A stretch of 64,000 bases of DNA. Source: Gymnopus androsaceus JB14. Taxonomy: Eukaryota; Basidiomycota; Agaricomycetes; Agaricales; Omphalotaceae. The notes under the pieces were generated by a model. It had not been told where the DNA came from, searched no databases, and saw nothing but the letters and a program-made list of their open reading frames with translations. This document shows, piece after piece, positions 11,640 to 24,159 of the stretch (its first letter is position 1; every line of letters starts with the position of its first letter). The position numbers and the translations under genes are program-made. The stretch is from NCBI GenBank assembly GCA_009733575.1, contig ML769387.1, forward strand, positions 310,001-374,000, read 5' to 3'.

Positions 11640-14600
11640 CTAAACTCCAAGATGGATAAAGGGTACCCATTTTATAAAGTTGGTTTCACCAACCTCCTGG
11701 CGTAGATGTTTCGGTAGCTTCATGGAGTGCATATGCTGGAGTCATTTTTGATGTCCTTTTACCAAAAATATCAACATGTTCTAGAAGATTTGCATACAGC
11801 TTATCAGCAATGAGAGGTGCCTCCTTATCTCCAATAGACCATAGTGTAGCAATAACACTTGGATACCCCACTGCAAGAATACCAGCTGCAAGATGGACAG
11901 CTTCTTCAGGGAGATTTTCATCTCCTGTGGCTGTTTGACATGCAGAAAGGACTGCAAGCTGCACATCTTTCAAAGACAAGGACATCAATTGTTTGAGCCT
12001 TAATCTCTGATCATACAGGGCAAAAGCACTTTCAAGTGGATCCTGGATATCCTGGATTCCATGACAAGCAAAATGGATGAAATCATACTTGTTCATCTCA
12101 TGCATCACAGCCTCAGCAGTTGCTGCATCATGATTGAGGTGGCAAGTATGTGTGCTCAAGGTATATTTTTGAATGATCTTTGCCTCTTCCACAGTACCAG
12201 GTAGAGAAGAAAGTCCAGGTGTGTTAGGTTGTGAGACAATAAGAACAGTGGGTGTCTTGGCCTGCTGCTCCTTAGATTTGGGAACAGAGCTAATCAAGGC
12301 TCTCAAGGTTGTGGTATATGAGGATACCACAAAATCAGAAATATTGATTTTTTGCTCTGTTGGGCCACCATATATCCCTGCTGCATGAAGAGGAAGGGAG
12401 GTAAGTGGACCTGTTGGACACCATGTAATATGAGGAATGGTATCTTCAGTAGATTGTTGTAACTATAATGAGGAAATATAAGAGTATATTCAAAGAAAAG
12501 TGAGAGAACAATATTACCACATCCTCAATCTTTGATAGAATTGGCTGCACAACACTCTGCCATAAAACTTTCAAAATCAATGCAAAATTACCATGATTTT
12601 CTCCTGATGCTGGTTGTGTAGCACGATCACCATTGCGGTCAATCCGAACCCCATTAATGTGGAGTGAGGAGATGAGGTTCATGCGCAAGTTTTGTGCTTT
12701 CCGCAATGAAAGCTCTGGAAGAGGAACATGGATGATACCTCCAGAGGAGCTTAGACTCAATGCATCACATCTATTTTGGTCAACATTCACCATTATGACT
12801 GGTCCATGTTTTGCAGCACAAGCAAGATCAGGCAATTTCTTTGGCTTCAGGAAGTTGGTAAAACCATCCAGGCCTCTAATCTTTTGCAGAAGCTCTTCAT
12901 ACCGGGCAGCTGTCCTACGGTGCTTCTGTGCAACTTCTTCAACAGTTCCTTGCTGGATTCCTGGTACTATATTCTTTGAGTCACTCTTGGTGTATGTTTC
13001 TGCATTTTGTAGCACCTGAGAAACCATCTCCAACTCCTGTGCAATTTCTGGATGCTGATGATGAAGATCATCTAAGGGTGAACGCAATTGCAGTATCTGT
13101 CCCCAGATGATACTGCGACCTTCATCCAGCCACTCAACTGCCAGAGGCAGATTGCCTGCAGATATTGCAGTAGCAGCTGCTGCACTGATGATCCTCCCAA
13201 TATTAGGTAGGTCTTTATAACGATGGCTGACTGTTTGTCCAAGCCAGACAACTTGAGGAATAAGCTCAAAAAATCTTGTATATGCATGTATAGCTGAGGC
13301 AGGAGTTGAACAGAGTTTTGACCATCCTATTGAAGCCTCAAGTTGAATATGAGGCTTACCAGATGCAAGCAGACTAGCTGTCCGGAATGCAGATATAGCA
13401 GAATCAAGGTCACTGGTATTCTTAAAATGGTCATATCGTGACTGGAAGGCGGCACCAAGGTTACTCAACTGAGCAGGCTTACCAGCATGACCATCAGGTG
13501 TGAGCTCTACTGCCTGCTTTAAGGCCGAAATGGCACTCTCTAGGTAACCTAGCTTCCCCAAATGGCGAAACAGCAATTGATAAGCATTGCCAAGGTTATT
13601 CAACCGGGCAGGCTTATCAGCATGATCATCAGGTGTAAGTTCAATTGCCTGCTTCAGGGCCACAATGGCACTCTCTATGTCACTCAGCTCCCCCAGATGG
13701 CCAAACCTTGACTGATAAACACTGCCAAGGTTATTCAACACACGAGGCAGATTAGCATGACCATCAGGTGTGAGTTCAAGGGCCTGCTTCAGGGCTGCAA
13801 TAGCACTCTCTATATCTCTAAGCTCCCCCACATGGCCAAACCGTGATTCATAAGCAGGACCAAGGTTACTCAACCAACCAGGTTTACCAGCATTACCATC
13901 AGGTGTGAGTTCAACTGCCTTCTTCAGGGCCCCAATGGCATTCTCTATGTCACTGAGCTCACCCAGACGGTGAAAGCGTGATCGATAAGCACTGCCAAGG
14001 TTACTCAACCGAGCAGGTTTGACAGTATGACCATCTGGTGTGAGTTCAACTGCTTGTTTCATGGCCATAATGGCATTCTCTATGTCACTAAGCTCCCCTA
14101 AATGGTCAAACCGCAACCCATAAGAAATTCCAAGATTAGCCAACCCAGTGGGTTTACTAGCATGGCCATCAGGTGTGAGTTCAACTGTCTGCTTCATGGC
14201 CAAAATGGCATTTTCTATATCACTAAGCTCTCCCACATGGCCAAACTGCAACTCATAAGCAGTGCCAAGGTTACTCAACCAATGAGGTTTATCAGCATGA
14301 CCTTCAGGTATTAGTTCAACTGCCTGTTTCATGGCCACAATGGCACTCTCTATATCACTAAGCTGCCCTAGATGACTAAACCGTAACTCATAAGCACCAC
14401 CAAGACTACTCAATGAAGCAGGTTTAGCAGCATGATCATCAGGTGTGAGTTCCACTGCCTGTTTCAGCATCACAATAGCACTCTCTATGTCACTAAGCTC
14501 CCCTAGTTGTTTAAATCTTAACTGGTAGGCATTACCAAGATTACTCAATGAGAGCTGTTTACTAGCATGACTGTCAGGTATGAGTTCAACTGATTTCTTC

Positions 14601-16144
14601 AGGGTCACAATAGCTCTCTCTATGTCACCAAGGTCCCCTAAATGACCAAACCGTGACTTATAAGATAGGCCAAGGTTACTTAATGAAGCATGTTTACTAG
14701 CATGGCCATCAGGTGTGAGTTCAACTGCCTGCTCCAGGGCCACAATAGCATTGTATATGTCACTGAGCTCCCCTAGATTGCCAAATCGTGACCTATAAGA
14801 AATGCCAAGGTTATTCAGCAGGCCAGGTTTACCAGCATGACCATCAGGTGTGAGTTCAACTGCCTGCTTCATGGCCACAATGGCATTGTCTATGTCACTA
14901 AGCTCCCCTAGACGCCTAAAATGCGACTCATAAGCACAGCCAAGGTTACTCAGCCGAGCAGGTTTATCAGCATGACCATCAGGTGTGAGTTCAACTGCCT
15001 GCTTCATGGCTTCAATGGCATTATCTATGTCACTTAGCTCCCCCAGGCGGCCAAATCGCAGTTCATAAGCACAGCCAAGGTTACTCAAGTGAGCAGGTTC
15101 ATCAGCATGCCCACTAGGTGTGAGTCTAACTGCCTGCTTCATGGCCCCAATGGCACTCTCTATGTCACTAAGCACCCCAAGATGGTTGAAACGTGATAGA
15201 TAAGCATTGCCTAGGTTATTGAACAAGCTAGGCTTGTTGGGATGACCTTCTGGTGTAAGTTCAACTGCTTTCTTCTTGGCCAAAATGGCATTCTCTATGT
15301 TACTAAGCTCTCCCAGATGGCTGAATCGTGACTGATAAGCACTGCCAAGGTTACTCCACTGGGAAGGCTTATTAATATGACCATCAGGAGTGAGTTCTAT
15401 TGCCTGTATCAGGGTCCCAATAGCACTGTCTATGTCATTAAGCACTCCTAGATGGTGAAATTGCAACTGATAAGCCTTGCCAAGGTTATTAAGCAGACCT
15501 GGTTTGATGACATGACCATCTGGTATAAGTTCAACTGCCTGCTTCAGGACTGCCATAGAACTCTTTATATCACTAAGCTCCCCTTGATGACGAAATTGTA
15601 ACTGATAAGCATTTCCAAGATTATTGAGTAGGCCAGGTTTACTAGGTGTGACCATCCGGTGTGAGCTCAACTGCTTTCTCCCAGAGTTGCACAGCATTTT
15701 TAATTTGGAATATGTCCCCTGACTGTTCAAAAGATTGGGCCAACTGTAATGCAGTATTGTTTAGTTCATTCACCTACCCAGATCCCATCAGTCAGATATA
15801 TGAAAGCCTCCTGTAAATAAAACATACTTTCATTTCCTTCTCCATTGTCTCCCAATGGGATGTGAATTCATTATGGCGCAGCTCAGCAACTGCCTCATCA
15901 AACTCCTCTGATGACAAAGTTGACAGGATCAAAGCTTTCTCAAGCTCTTCTTGATCTTCTGCATTGACTAAGGTATCAGTCATTGTCTACAATGGAAATA
16001 TCAGTAGATATAAGATGTATTGCATACATATTTCCATACCAAGGCACTGCCTACCTCCACTTCTGGATGTTCCAATGACAGGTTGATGGCATTTTGAAGT
16101 TCAGCATCTTCATCTTGTGTAGAGTGTATAGATGTTCTCTCCAT
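11640..16144 (-). CDS. UIM-TPR-CHAT protein (CHAT-domain caspase-like protease)
   Basis: Four exons: 16144-16055, 15986-15828, 15743-12518 and 12462-11640, about 1431 aa. Each of the first two exons holds a ubiquitin-interacting-motif-like helix (ELQNAINLSLE and EELEKALILSTL; Leu-x2-Ala-x3-Ser preceded by acidic residues). Then come 17 TPR-like units of about 45 aa (NLGxAYxxRF...GELSDIExAI...AVELTPDGH). A linker leads to a CHAT domain. The CHAT domain has both catalytic motifs, HFACHG (His) and LSACQTATG (Cys), and ends WVPFIHLGV. CHAT domains belong to the caspase-like C14 clan. Fungal TPR-CHAT proteins are thought to act in self/non-self or death signalling, so that role is inference. Two single-base frame breaks are seen: an extra base at about 15644 before the first TPR, and one at about 11703 near the C-terminus. 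An alternative start at 15730 would lose the UIMs. Confidence 0.85.
13350..15700 (-). repeat. Tandem 135-bp coding repeats (TPR array)
   Basis: About 17 direct repeats of 135 bp inside the CHAT gene encode the 45-aa TPR-like units. Neighbouring units are highly similar at DNA level, with recurring blocks such as CATCAGGTGTGAGTTCAACT. This implies recent homogenisation or unit turnover. Confidence 0.9.
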
Positions 16145-17620
16145 CTCCTATCTCATATGAGCACATTGAATGATGTACCCATGATGTTTGGCTTACCACT
16201 ACAATTAAAGTTCTCAAGCAGGATATTGGTGCTCAAATTCTTGTTTGTGTTTCAGTGTATTGAGTTGAATGTAACCAAAATATAAGACTTACTGAATGCA
16301 GATTCCAAAGAAAGTGATCCTAAGTGATGAAAGCTTAATGACACTCAGAAAGTAAATGACTCTGTTGATGTGTCTTTGCATCCACAAAATCAGACAAAGG
16401 CAAAATAAAGCAATGGTATAAGAGCTCACAAAGCATATCATCTATGAAAAAGTGTGTAATATTGCAAACAGAAAAAGTCAAATGACGATTAGAAAGCCAA
16501 TGAGCATCAAACATCACGCCTATTCTTAAATGAACGTACTGTGTACTTGATCAGTTTCAATGAGAAATACAAAACGGTGGCAGCAAGAAATGGGTTTTGA
16601 ACGGGACGGAAGCATGTCGGGACAATAGCTTTGGGTACCAGGCTTTATAAACTGGCTGATATTAATTTTAGAACCAAGTGAAATAGAACCAAGTGAAAGT
16701 GACAGCAGCAACGCAGAAGCCTCGCCCAAGCCTCATGGACCATTGCATGATACAAATTGGAAGCCTCCAGCCTCATGGTTCACCTACTCGGTTGATGATC
16801 CTATCTCCTCCTATCCAACATACTCTCTTCGAGTAAACATGTCGATTGGATTGGAGATGGTGAAAGGGGGTTCAAGGCGGCGTTGGCCAAAGGCACTACT
16901 GTCAAAGAAGCCGAGTTGCTGGTGAGATAATTGAGTGCCAAATGAGTGAGAGGAGCGGGAAGTCCGTATACAACACCACATGTAATATTCCACTGTTGAC
17001 GGCGGGTGCTACTCGATGAGAGACGGACCCCACCCTTCCATCCTCTTCCTTCATACAGAGAGCATGCTGGATGATCTTTTCGCCCCCGCATGGATGGCGT
17101 AGCGGGACGAAAGAGGAAGAGAATATATCGACTACATCCAAGCGTCGTACCGACTTCCTTCTCCGCTCCCGCTCCTACGAATGAGAAGGAGGATGCCTTC
17201 ACCCGGTATGACCCTCGGCACCTCCACATGCTTCTCTTGCATAGCTGATTCCGAATCCAGATTCCACTACTCCAACGCTAGCAGAATTTATTTTCTGGCA
17301 TCTCTCCGACATTTTTCTATTGCTTTTTCTTGTCGTTCCATACAAACAGGTTCTAGATATAAGCAATGCATCCTTTGGACTGTAACACTATCTCAAATGT
17401 ACCTATATCAATGTATGTACACAAGTTTACACAATTAAATGCGTTGTTATGCTGTGTGGCTGCGGTTGCAAGCAGTGTAATGTAAATGCCGTGGGCGCAT
17501 TTTGGAGTGTCGGTGACATAGTGCCGCTTTATTCTTCTTTCTTTCTCCCTCCTTCCATCGGTGCTGTTTCCTAATTCTCCCAATCTCTTTGTTTCTCTCT
17601 AAACAACGTTAGAGTTCGCC
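16145..17620. other. Intergenic region
   Basis: Mostly non-coding. A short plus-strand stretch at about 16845-16932 reads like coding sequence (DWIGDGERGFKAALAKG) but has no start, no splice context and ends at a stop; it may be a gene remnant. The last 150 bp are C/T-rich and probably the promoter and leader of the LEA2-like gene. Confidence 0.4.
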
Positions 17621-18859
17621 ATGGCTTATCACGACCAATACGCTGGAAATCAAGAATACAACCCTTATTCTAATCCGCAGCCTCATGCGTCTTATGAAGA
17701 GCCCCAAGCTTCTACATACGAGAACTATGGAACAGGATACCAAGACCAAGATACGGCCCACCATGCCTCTGGTGAGCTGGCTCTATTGTGTGGCGCGATC
17801 TACGTCACCGTGTTTCAATTTTTCTTTGTGTTGTTTTCTCAACTCTTGTTTCAGCGCCCAGAGCTAGAGAAGCCGATGAAATAAGCGGTTTTGACAGAGG
17901 AGAATTCGGTTCACCCAGGGGAGAAAAGTGAGACTTTGACGTTGCGCCGCAGCCATGACGAACCTAATCAAAATCGAAAAACCAAGGGCACAGAATTTTA
18001 GCCAGTATCGGAGAGAGGTCAGAGATGGGAACTTATGGACAAAGGTATGCTGCTGGCTTTGACAGATTTGTTCTTCGACTTAGATTGAATCTTTACAGGG
18101 TTCACGGATCGGTTGCATTGGGAGATTCGTTTGTTGTACGCTTATGATTGCGGTCTTCATCTTTGTCAGCATAATACTTGCTCTCGCACTAGTGAGTAGC
18201 ATTGCAAACGCTTGTACTACCTCTAATCACCCTCTCTAGTGGATTCGACCTCCAGCCATCATAATCGGAACCGCAGGCTTAACTTCGGCCGGGACTAACG
18301 GAGTGTGTATCTCGCTACTATCCGTTTGAAGATCGTATTCACAACGGAACTCTAGGTGCAATTTGAATCCTCCGGTATCACTGTGCCGCTTGAGGTTAAC
18401 ATTAGTGTTAACAACCCCAACTATTTCTCTGTTGAACTGAAGAAAGTGACACTTGATGTGGGTGCAACTGCATTTTGACCATGTGTCTCTGCTGAACATT
18501 TTTGTAGCTCACTTATCCACTTGACGGTAACAACACTGACGTTGGGAACGGTACCATAAGCGATGTTACTTTCCATTCACATTCAAACACCAACTTCACA
18601 TTCCCTTTCGACGTTGATTACCAGTTTTCTTCCGATCCAAAATTTGCTATTCCTGCTTGACATGGTTCAAAAGTGTGGTCTTCTGGGCGGTACGGAGTCG
18701 GATCTGACTATTGACTACAAGATCACGGTTAGTTTTGTACATTCCTTCTTTTACCGACGACTTTTTCTCAACTTTTGCCTCCAGATTGATCTCAAGATCT
18801 TACTTGTTAACATATCGCCGTCCATAAGCAACTCATTTAGCCTTAGCGTGTCCGTTTGA
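17621..18859 (+). CDS. LEA2-like (NDR1/HIN1-type) single-pass membrane protein
   Basis: Eight exons: 17621-17771, 17855-17927, 17987-18044, 18099-18191, 18240-18302, 18356-18457, 18508-18727 and 18785-18859, about 277 aa. The N-terminal ~80 residues are Tyr/Gln/Pro-rich and hydrophilic. A basic stretch with a Cys pair precedes one transmembrane helix (LMIAVFIFVSIILALALW). An extracytoplasmic LEA2-type beta domain follows (ITVPLEVNISVNNPNYFSVE ... GNGTISDVTFH ... NISPSISNS). Fungal relatives are unstudied membrane proteins; the function is unknown. One extra base at about 18655 puts a TGA in frame just before the conserved QKCGLLGGTESDL segment. Without this break the domain is complete. Confidence 0.78.
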
Positions 18860-19220
18860 CTCTTCGGAGCTCGAAGTAAGTGGATTCCGTCACGAATATA
18901 TACCCATCCGCTCATTGTCTTTGCAGAGCTTCGTTAATTCGCTGGGTTTGGGTAGTCTTCTTGGGTCACTCTAGTCCAAGTAGAGTGTTGCACATCTATC
19001 ATGAAGGATCTTTGGACTTTAATCTACCTCCAATATGTACATTCATGGACACATCTCTAACCAGACTTTTGTAGCTTTATCTATCGTATTCGTAGCATAA
19101 TAGAGGTTGCTTTCTACCTTTGCTTTGATTGAGGGTTATATATTTAATTAATCCAGCGCTACATCGTCATCGGTTTCTTTACCTGGACGTAATCAACAGA
19201 CTTACTACTCTCATTTCGCA

Positions 19221-21151
19221 ATGGCCGTTGCTCTCCAGAAAATAGCTCCTCCACCCGATTTAACGTATTCAGATCAAGAAGCACTTTTCCAGTACTTTTA
19301 CCGACGCCTTGCAGCGTATAGAAATACAGCGGAACTTTACGCGTTAGCAGAAAACCAGCTATCTGCTCTGTCTGACGAGAAGAAGCAAAGAAGAAAGGAA
19401 GAATTCAGCAAAGATCTCAATGAATGGGCGCAAGAACTAGTCGATAAGGTAGTGTGCTTGAAGCTCAATCTATATCTTGGCACTGACGCATTAACAGGCT
19501 TACATGGTCTGTGGTCAGCCAGACGGAGGTGAGCTACTAGATCAGAAAAGATTCAAGGTTCTTGACCCTTGACCCTCTGTTTCAAGACGAATGTCCTGAA
19601 CTAGATGAGTTCGCGGATACATCGATAGGCGATCTTCCTCATATCCCTCCCGAACGATTATCAACAGTACTCAACGCAGTACTTTTCCTAAGTATCACTA
19701 CGACGAAACGGTATTCTGCTCGGACACGATCGTTCTTGTTCACCAATATGGATGCAGCGCCCGACGAGGAGTCGATCGTCAACACTTTGAAGCATCCTGA
19801 CGAAGCCCTTCAGGAAGCACAACAGAAAGCCGAGGCAAGTACGAAAGATCATGCCTCCAAGGGTAAAACGTTGCGTATTGCGGGCATGGGCTTGGCTGCT
19901 ATTGCGGGTGGCGTTTTGGTCGGCGTAACTGGAGGGCTAGCAGGTATTATTCTTTCTCCGTTCTCAATTATCATTCTCAGTCTGACCACTCTCATATAGC
20001 TCCATTAATAGGTGCCGGCATGACGTCCATTCTCGGTTTCCTTGGTGTCGGAGGTACTGCAGCGGGCTGTATAGCAAGTGGTTTAGCGGGAAGCTCTGCT
20101 AGTATGTGGAGCCCTGTTCGGAGTCTACGGTGCACAATCTACCGCTACTATGGTTCAGCGACATACCAGGGAAATCCAAGATCTGGCCATCGTACCGGTG
20201 TCATCAGATGGCAAGGGAGACGAAACACTTGGAGTACGTCTATGCATTAGTGGATGGCTGTCTTCAGAAGCAGATGTCACTGCTCCGTGGACTGTGTTCG
20301 GAGGAGACGATACGCTAGCGCTACAATGGGTAAGTACTGCTACGATCTTTGCAATTGACGTCCACTAAATCTTTTTACAGGAAGTCAAAGCACTGGAAGA
20401 GCTTTCAGATGCGCTGTACACATTGATCAAGACGCACGCTATGAAGTACGTGAGGGCCGAGATTATCAGACGAACGGTTTTTGCCAGCTTGATGGCATCT
20501 CTTGCACCGATAGCCTTGTTGAAAATTGGACAAATCATAGGTAACATCTCAATAGCAACGCCATCGCGTAGTACTTGCTCATAAACGCTCTCTACAGACA
20601 ACCCTTGGATGAATACCAAGGCACTGGCACTCAAAGCTGGGGCTGTTCTAGGAGATCTACTATCTAAACGCGTATTCGGAAATCGTCCCGTTACATTAAT
20701 TGGGTACTCGTTCGGTTCTCTGGTAATTCTCGAAGCCCTCAAGCGCGTCGCGTCTCTTCCCCCTTCCGAAACGTCACATCTTATTCAGGATGTATTCCTT
20801 TTTGGTACTCCCGCGTCGACCGATCCAACTGTTTGGTCTAGCGTGCGCCGTCTTGTCACTGGGCGTCTTGTCAACGGGTACGCTAGCAATGACTATGTTC
20901 TTGCGATCCTGTCTCGAGCATCCGATGTGAGCTGGAAAGTGGCGGGTCTGCATGCTGTGGATGTACAAGGAGTAGAGAACGTTCACTTTGAGGAGATTGA
21001 TGGGCATACAAAGTGGAGAGAGAGGATTGGCCAGTGCTTGAGAGCAGTCGGGGCCCCTGGAATCAAAGAGGTGGATGTGCAGATGAGTGTAGTGGATGAA
21101 GATAAGATGACCGAAGAAGAAGCTGAAGAAGTTTTGGCGAAAGGGTTGTAG
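19221..21151 (+). CDS. TMCO4/DUF726 family alpha/beta-hydrolase (Mil1-like)
   Basis: Six exons: 19221-19448, 19498-19528, 19587-19943, 20000-20329, 20381-20540 and 20598-21151, about 552 aa. The middle holds two Gly/Ala-rich hydrophobic segments (MGLAAIAGGVLVGVTGG and GAGMTSILGFLGVGGTAAG) typical of TMCO4. The C-terminal half is an alpha/beta-hydrolase with a nucleophile elbow, IGYSFGS, and the DVFLFGTPAS block. This is the established DUF726 architecture. The yeast member Mil1 is linked to clathrin-adaptor function, so a membrane-trafficking role is possible. One extra base at 20104, between GSSAS and CGALFG, breaks the frame in exon 4. Confidence 0.85.
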
Positions 21152-21368
21152 ATTTGTGCATGATAGAACTGTTGGGAATCCGTATCGTTTGGGCTGACTC
21201 TTAGGCGCGGCGGAGCACATCATGTGAGCGCATGTGAGCTGCTGTCAAGACTGTCACTGGCATAAGCATTCCCAATTCGGCTTCACGCATCTTGGCCTTA
21301 AAAATTTACCCCAAGGGATAGACTGGAATGATTTAAGCTTGGTGTATCTCTTTTCACTGGTACCAGCA

Positions 21369-22635
21369 ATGTCCACTCCCACTCCATCCACATCTTTCCT
21401 TGGAGGATTCGGCCTTGCACTTCCAGTTCACGCTTTAATGGTTCTCAATGGATCTGTATTCGGCATCTCTGGCTTAATTCATCGTGCAGTGCGTGGAAAT
21501 AAAGAGGCTCTAGTCGCAACTACTGGACTTTTTCTCGGAGGCGCGATTATTGGATTTATCGAAGGACAAGGACCAGACTCTAGCTCTCTGTCATTGCAGG
21601 GATTGCTACTCTCTGGTTTCTTAGTTGGATTAGGAACAAAGGTATATCTCATCTCTTGTTTCTGAAGCAACAACTTGATCAACGTTTTTAGTTATCTAAT
21701 GGTTGTACTTCCGGGTACATACGCGAAAAACGCGTCTTTATGGCTCGGATACGTTCTCATACTGTTTCTTAGGCACATGCTTTCCGGACTATCGCGTTTT
21801 TCACGAAGGTGCTCATACTCGGTTATCAAATAATTCAGATTCTAAAAAAACCACAAGTACAGATCTATTGCGGCTACCGCGACGTTCTTTAGTACAGCAG
21901 CGATCACGAACCGGATTCTACCTCCTCATACATTCATACCCGTCCATGCACCGGACTGGAACCTAGATTCGACAGACAGGACCTTGCTTGTTGCCCAAGC
22001 CATCCCACTTATAGTTTCTATGATATTATACGCTCATGTTCGTCAATCCATCTCAGATCCGTCTCATTCCTCATTCATTAACAGGCATCCACAACGACTC
22101 CGAGCACTAACCCAAACCAGTCTGAAGATTCCGAAGCAAACCGACCTCCCCGTAATTTATCGCGTCTCGCAGCTCTCCTGTCTACTACTGTCGAGTTTGC
22201 TCTGGCTTTACGACTGTCCAACCTTACTGACCCGAAGAAAGTGTCGGCCTTTCTCCTTCTTCCTTTCCACTCGGCTTTTGACCCTTCCTTGGCATTCCTC
22301 GCTCTCGGGGCCGTACCTACTGGTGCGATTCTCTATCACTTTGGTCGTGGGTCGGAAATCCCGGCTTTGGGAGGTAAATGGGCTATTCCGAAACCTGGAA
22401 AGGTGGATGCGAGGCTTTTGGTGGGTGCTGCGCTGTTTGGAGTTGGATGGGGAGGGTCTGGGTTCTGTCGTATGTTTGACATACTCGAGCGTATTCTTTT
22501 CCCCTCTCTCTAATGTTCTTTGCAGCTGGACCAGCCGTTATCAATTTCGGACGCGCATTAGCGACTGGTAGCGAGTTCACGCAGTGGTTCTTCTGGTTGT
22601 GTGCTTTTGTTGCAGGTGGACTTTGTGTCAGTTAG
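21369..22635 (+). CDS. YeeE/YedE-family sulfur-compound transporter
   Basis: Six exons: 21369-21641, 21692-21714, 21773-21808, 21863-22037, 22085-22469 and 22526-22635, 333 aa, all in phase. It is a hydrophobic multi-span membrane protein with the YeeE/YedE signatures GLGTKLSNGCTSGH, including the conserved Cys, and GHMLSGLSRFSRRS. Bacterial members such as TsuA import thiosulfate; a sulfur-compound role in this fungus is inferred. The ATG at 21369 is preferred over the in-frame 21234 because family proteins begin just before the first membrane span. Intron 3 uses the acceptor at 21862, which restores the phase. MET8, a sulfite-reductase cofactor gene, lies 1.5 kb downstream. Confidence 0.82.
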
Positions 22636-22842
22636 GGCAAAACGTCAAACGCCCGTTAAGTGGACTCTTTTTTAACTTTATACTTTATGTATGCTTTCAG
22701 AAGATTCGATTATGGTTTATAACGAGCTTTAGCACTTACGCTCCCTACAATGGGAGCTCATTGTTATTAATACTAGCTGAGATGGCTACAACTCTTTTCA
22801 TGAAATAATGATACACATACAGGATACATACAGCGTCAGTCA

Positions 22843-24067
22843 TTAAGATTCAACAGAAACCGACGAAGTACTAGGTACTGGAGGCTTCGAGGCCCTAGAT
22901 CGTCCCCACTTCACAGCTACTCGCTCTCCATCGATCTCGAAACCATTAGCCCAAGCTTCAGCGGCACGCTCGCAAGTATCGCGCTCCTTGAAATTGATGA
23001 AAGCACATCTGGAGAAAAATCATACGCGATAAGTAAAAAGCTTCGCAATATGAAGCGAAAGATTATACCTCGACTTGGCGACATGTACCACTGATTTGAG
23101 TTCTGTAGGTTGCACTGTCGGCAGCGCTTTTAGGATCTGCGTGCGTATTGAGAGTTCGGTGGAATTTGGGGATAGCGAGGAAAGGAAGAGGGAGGTCTAA
23201 AAAAGAAAAGGTTAGACGATGGTTTAGGCTAGACGGTCTGATAGCGTACAATGGTCTGGTCTTCTGGAGGTTTGAGACCTTGGCTCTCGGCATGGGTTCC
23301 CAGAATTTTCCGAGCTACAGGATCATTGCGACCATGGTAGCGGTCTTGTATATTCTGATGTGAGAGTTCGTTATCCACAGGTTTCTCGTGTCGATAAGGA
23401 CACTCTGTGCCACGGGTACATTCGCCTTTTACAAAGAATGAGCAAATCTTGGGACGATTACGCTTGTAGTATGGGTCGGTCCGAGCGAGCTGTTTGAGCA
23501 TATCTTTGCCGGCTGACTGTGCTTTGCCAGTGTCGAGAGCGGATTTGTTTCCTTCGAGCTAAAATATGATGAGAGGACAATCTTCAAGTAAGCAAGCGTA
23601 GAGACGCACCTTTCCCTCCATATTCTGAGCGTAATACTCTCTGTTAATATCACTCGTCGGAGCATCGTTTACGAAACCCAATGCAGTATCTCGGACTTGG
23701 GTAGGTAGGCCGTATTCGAGATCAAGAAGGCAAGTTTGGCAGACGTTTTTTATCTTTGCGCATGTCTGGCAGACTACAGTCGTTTTGAAACGCATTCCCG
23801 AACCAGGATTCCAGCGAAAGACGGTAAATGGCCGAGCGCATGTACCACAGGATCGACCGAATTCTTGTTTGGACTGGGAATGAAAGTGAGCGATATTTTG
23901 CAAGATTTGAGAGGACTAACCATCCTGATGAAGGGATTATCTCCCAAACCTAAAGTGCGTTAGAAATTGGCATGGTGGAAGGAGGGGCTTGACGTACAGG
24001 TTTCGCATAAAATGGGGAATTCACTCTGTTCCCAACCAGCCTTGTTAATATCTGCTTTGGGAGGCAT
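22843..24067 (-). CDS. slt11: Pre-mRNA splicing factor RBM22/Slt11 (Ecm2)
   Basis: Six exons: 24067-23998, 23949-23921, 23873-23610, 23558-23250, 23196-23069 and 23008-22843, 321 aa with no frame break. It has an N-terminal Cys-rich zinc region ([44 protein letters not shown]), a CCCH finger ([19 protein letters not shown]) and a C-terminal RRM ([13 protein letters not shown] ... VAVKWGRS). This is the full RBM22/Slt11 layout. The family binds U6 snRNA and the intron in the active spliceosome. It is transcribed divergently from MET8, with 92 bp between the start codons. Confidence 0.93.
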
Positions 24068-24159
24068 GATGGAAGTGAAGAACGACCGGTTACCTAATTT
24101 AGTTGGATTGACCGAGGCGATGACAAATATTATTTCCCTCTTCTTCTCAAACGTCCACC
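24068..24159. promoter_or_regulatory. Bidirectional promoter of slt11 and met8
   Basis: Only 92 bp separate the two divergent start codons (24067 minus, 24160 plus). Both leaders and core promoters must lie here or overlap the genes. No specific motif could be assigned. Confidence 0.6.

Noticed and set aside
16801..17229. 142-codon minus-strand ORF
   Set aside because: Composition is unlike neighbouring coding exons and there is no motif; a short plus-strand stretch opposite looks more coding-like.
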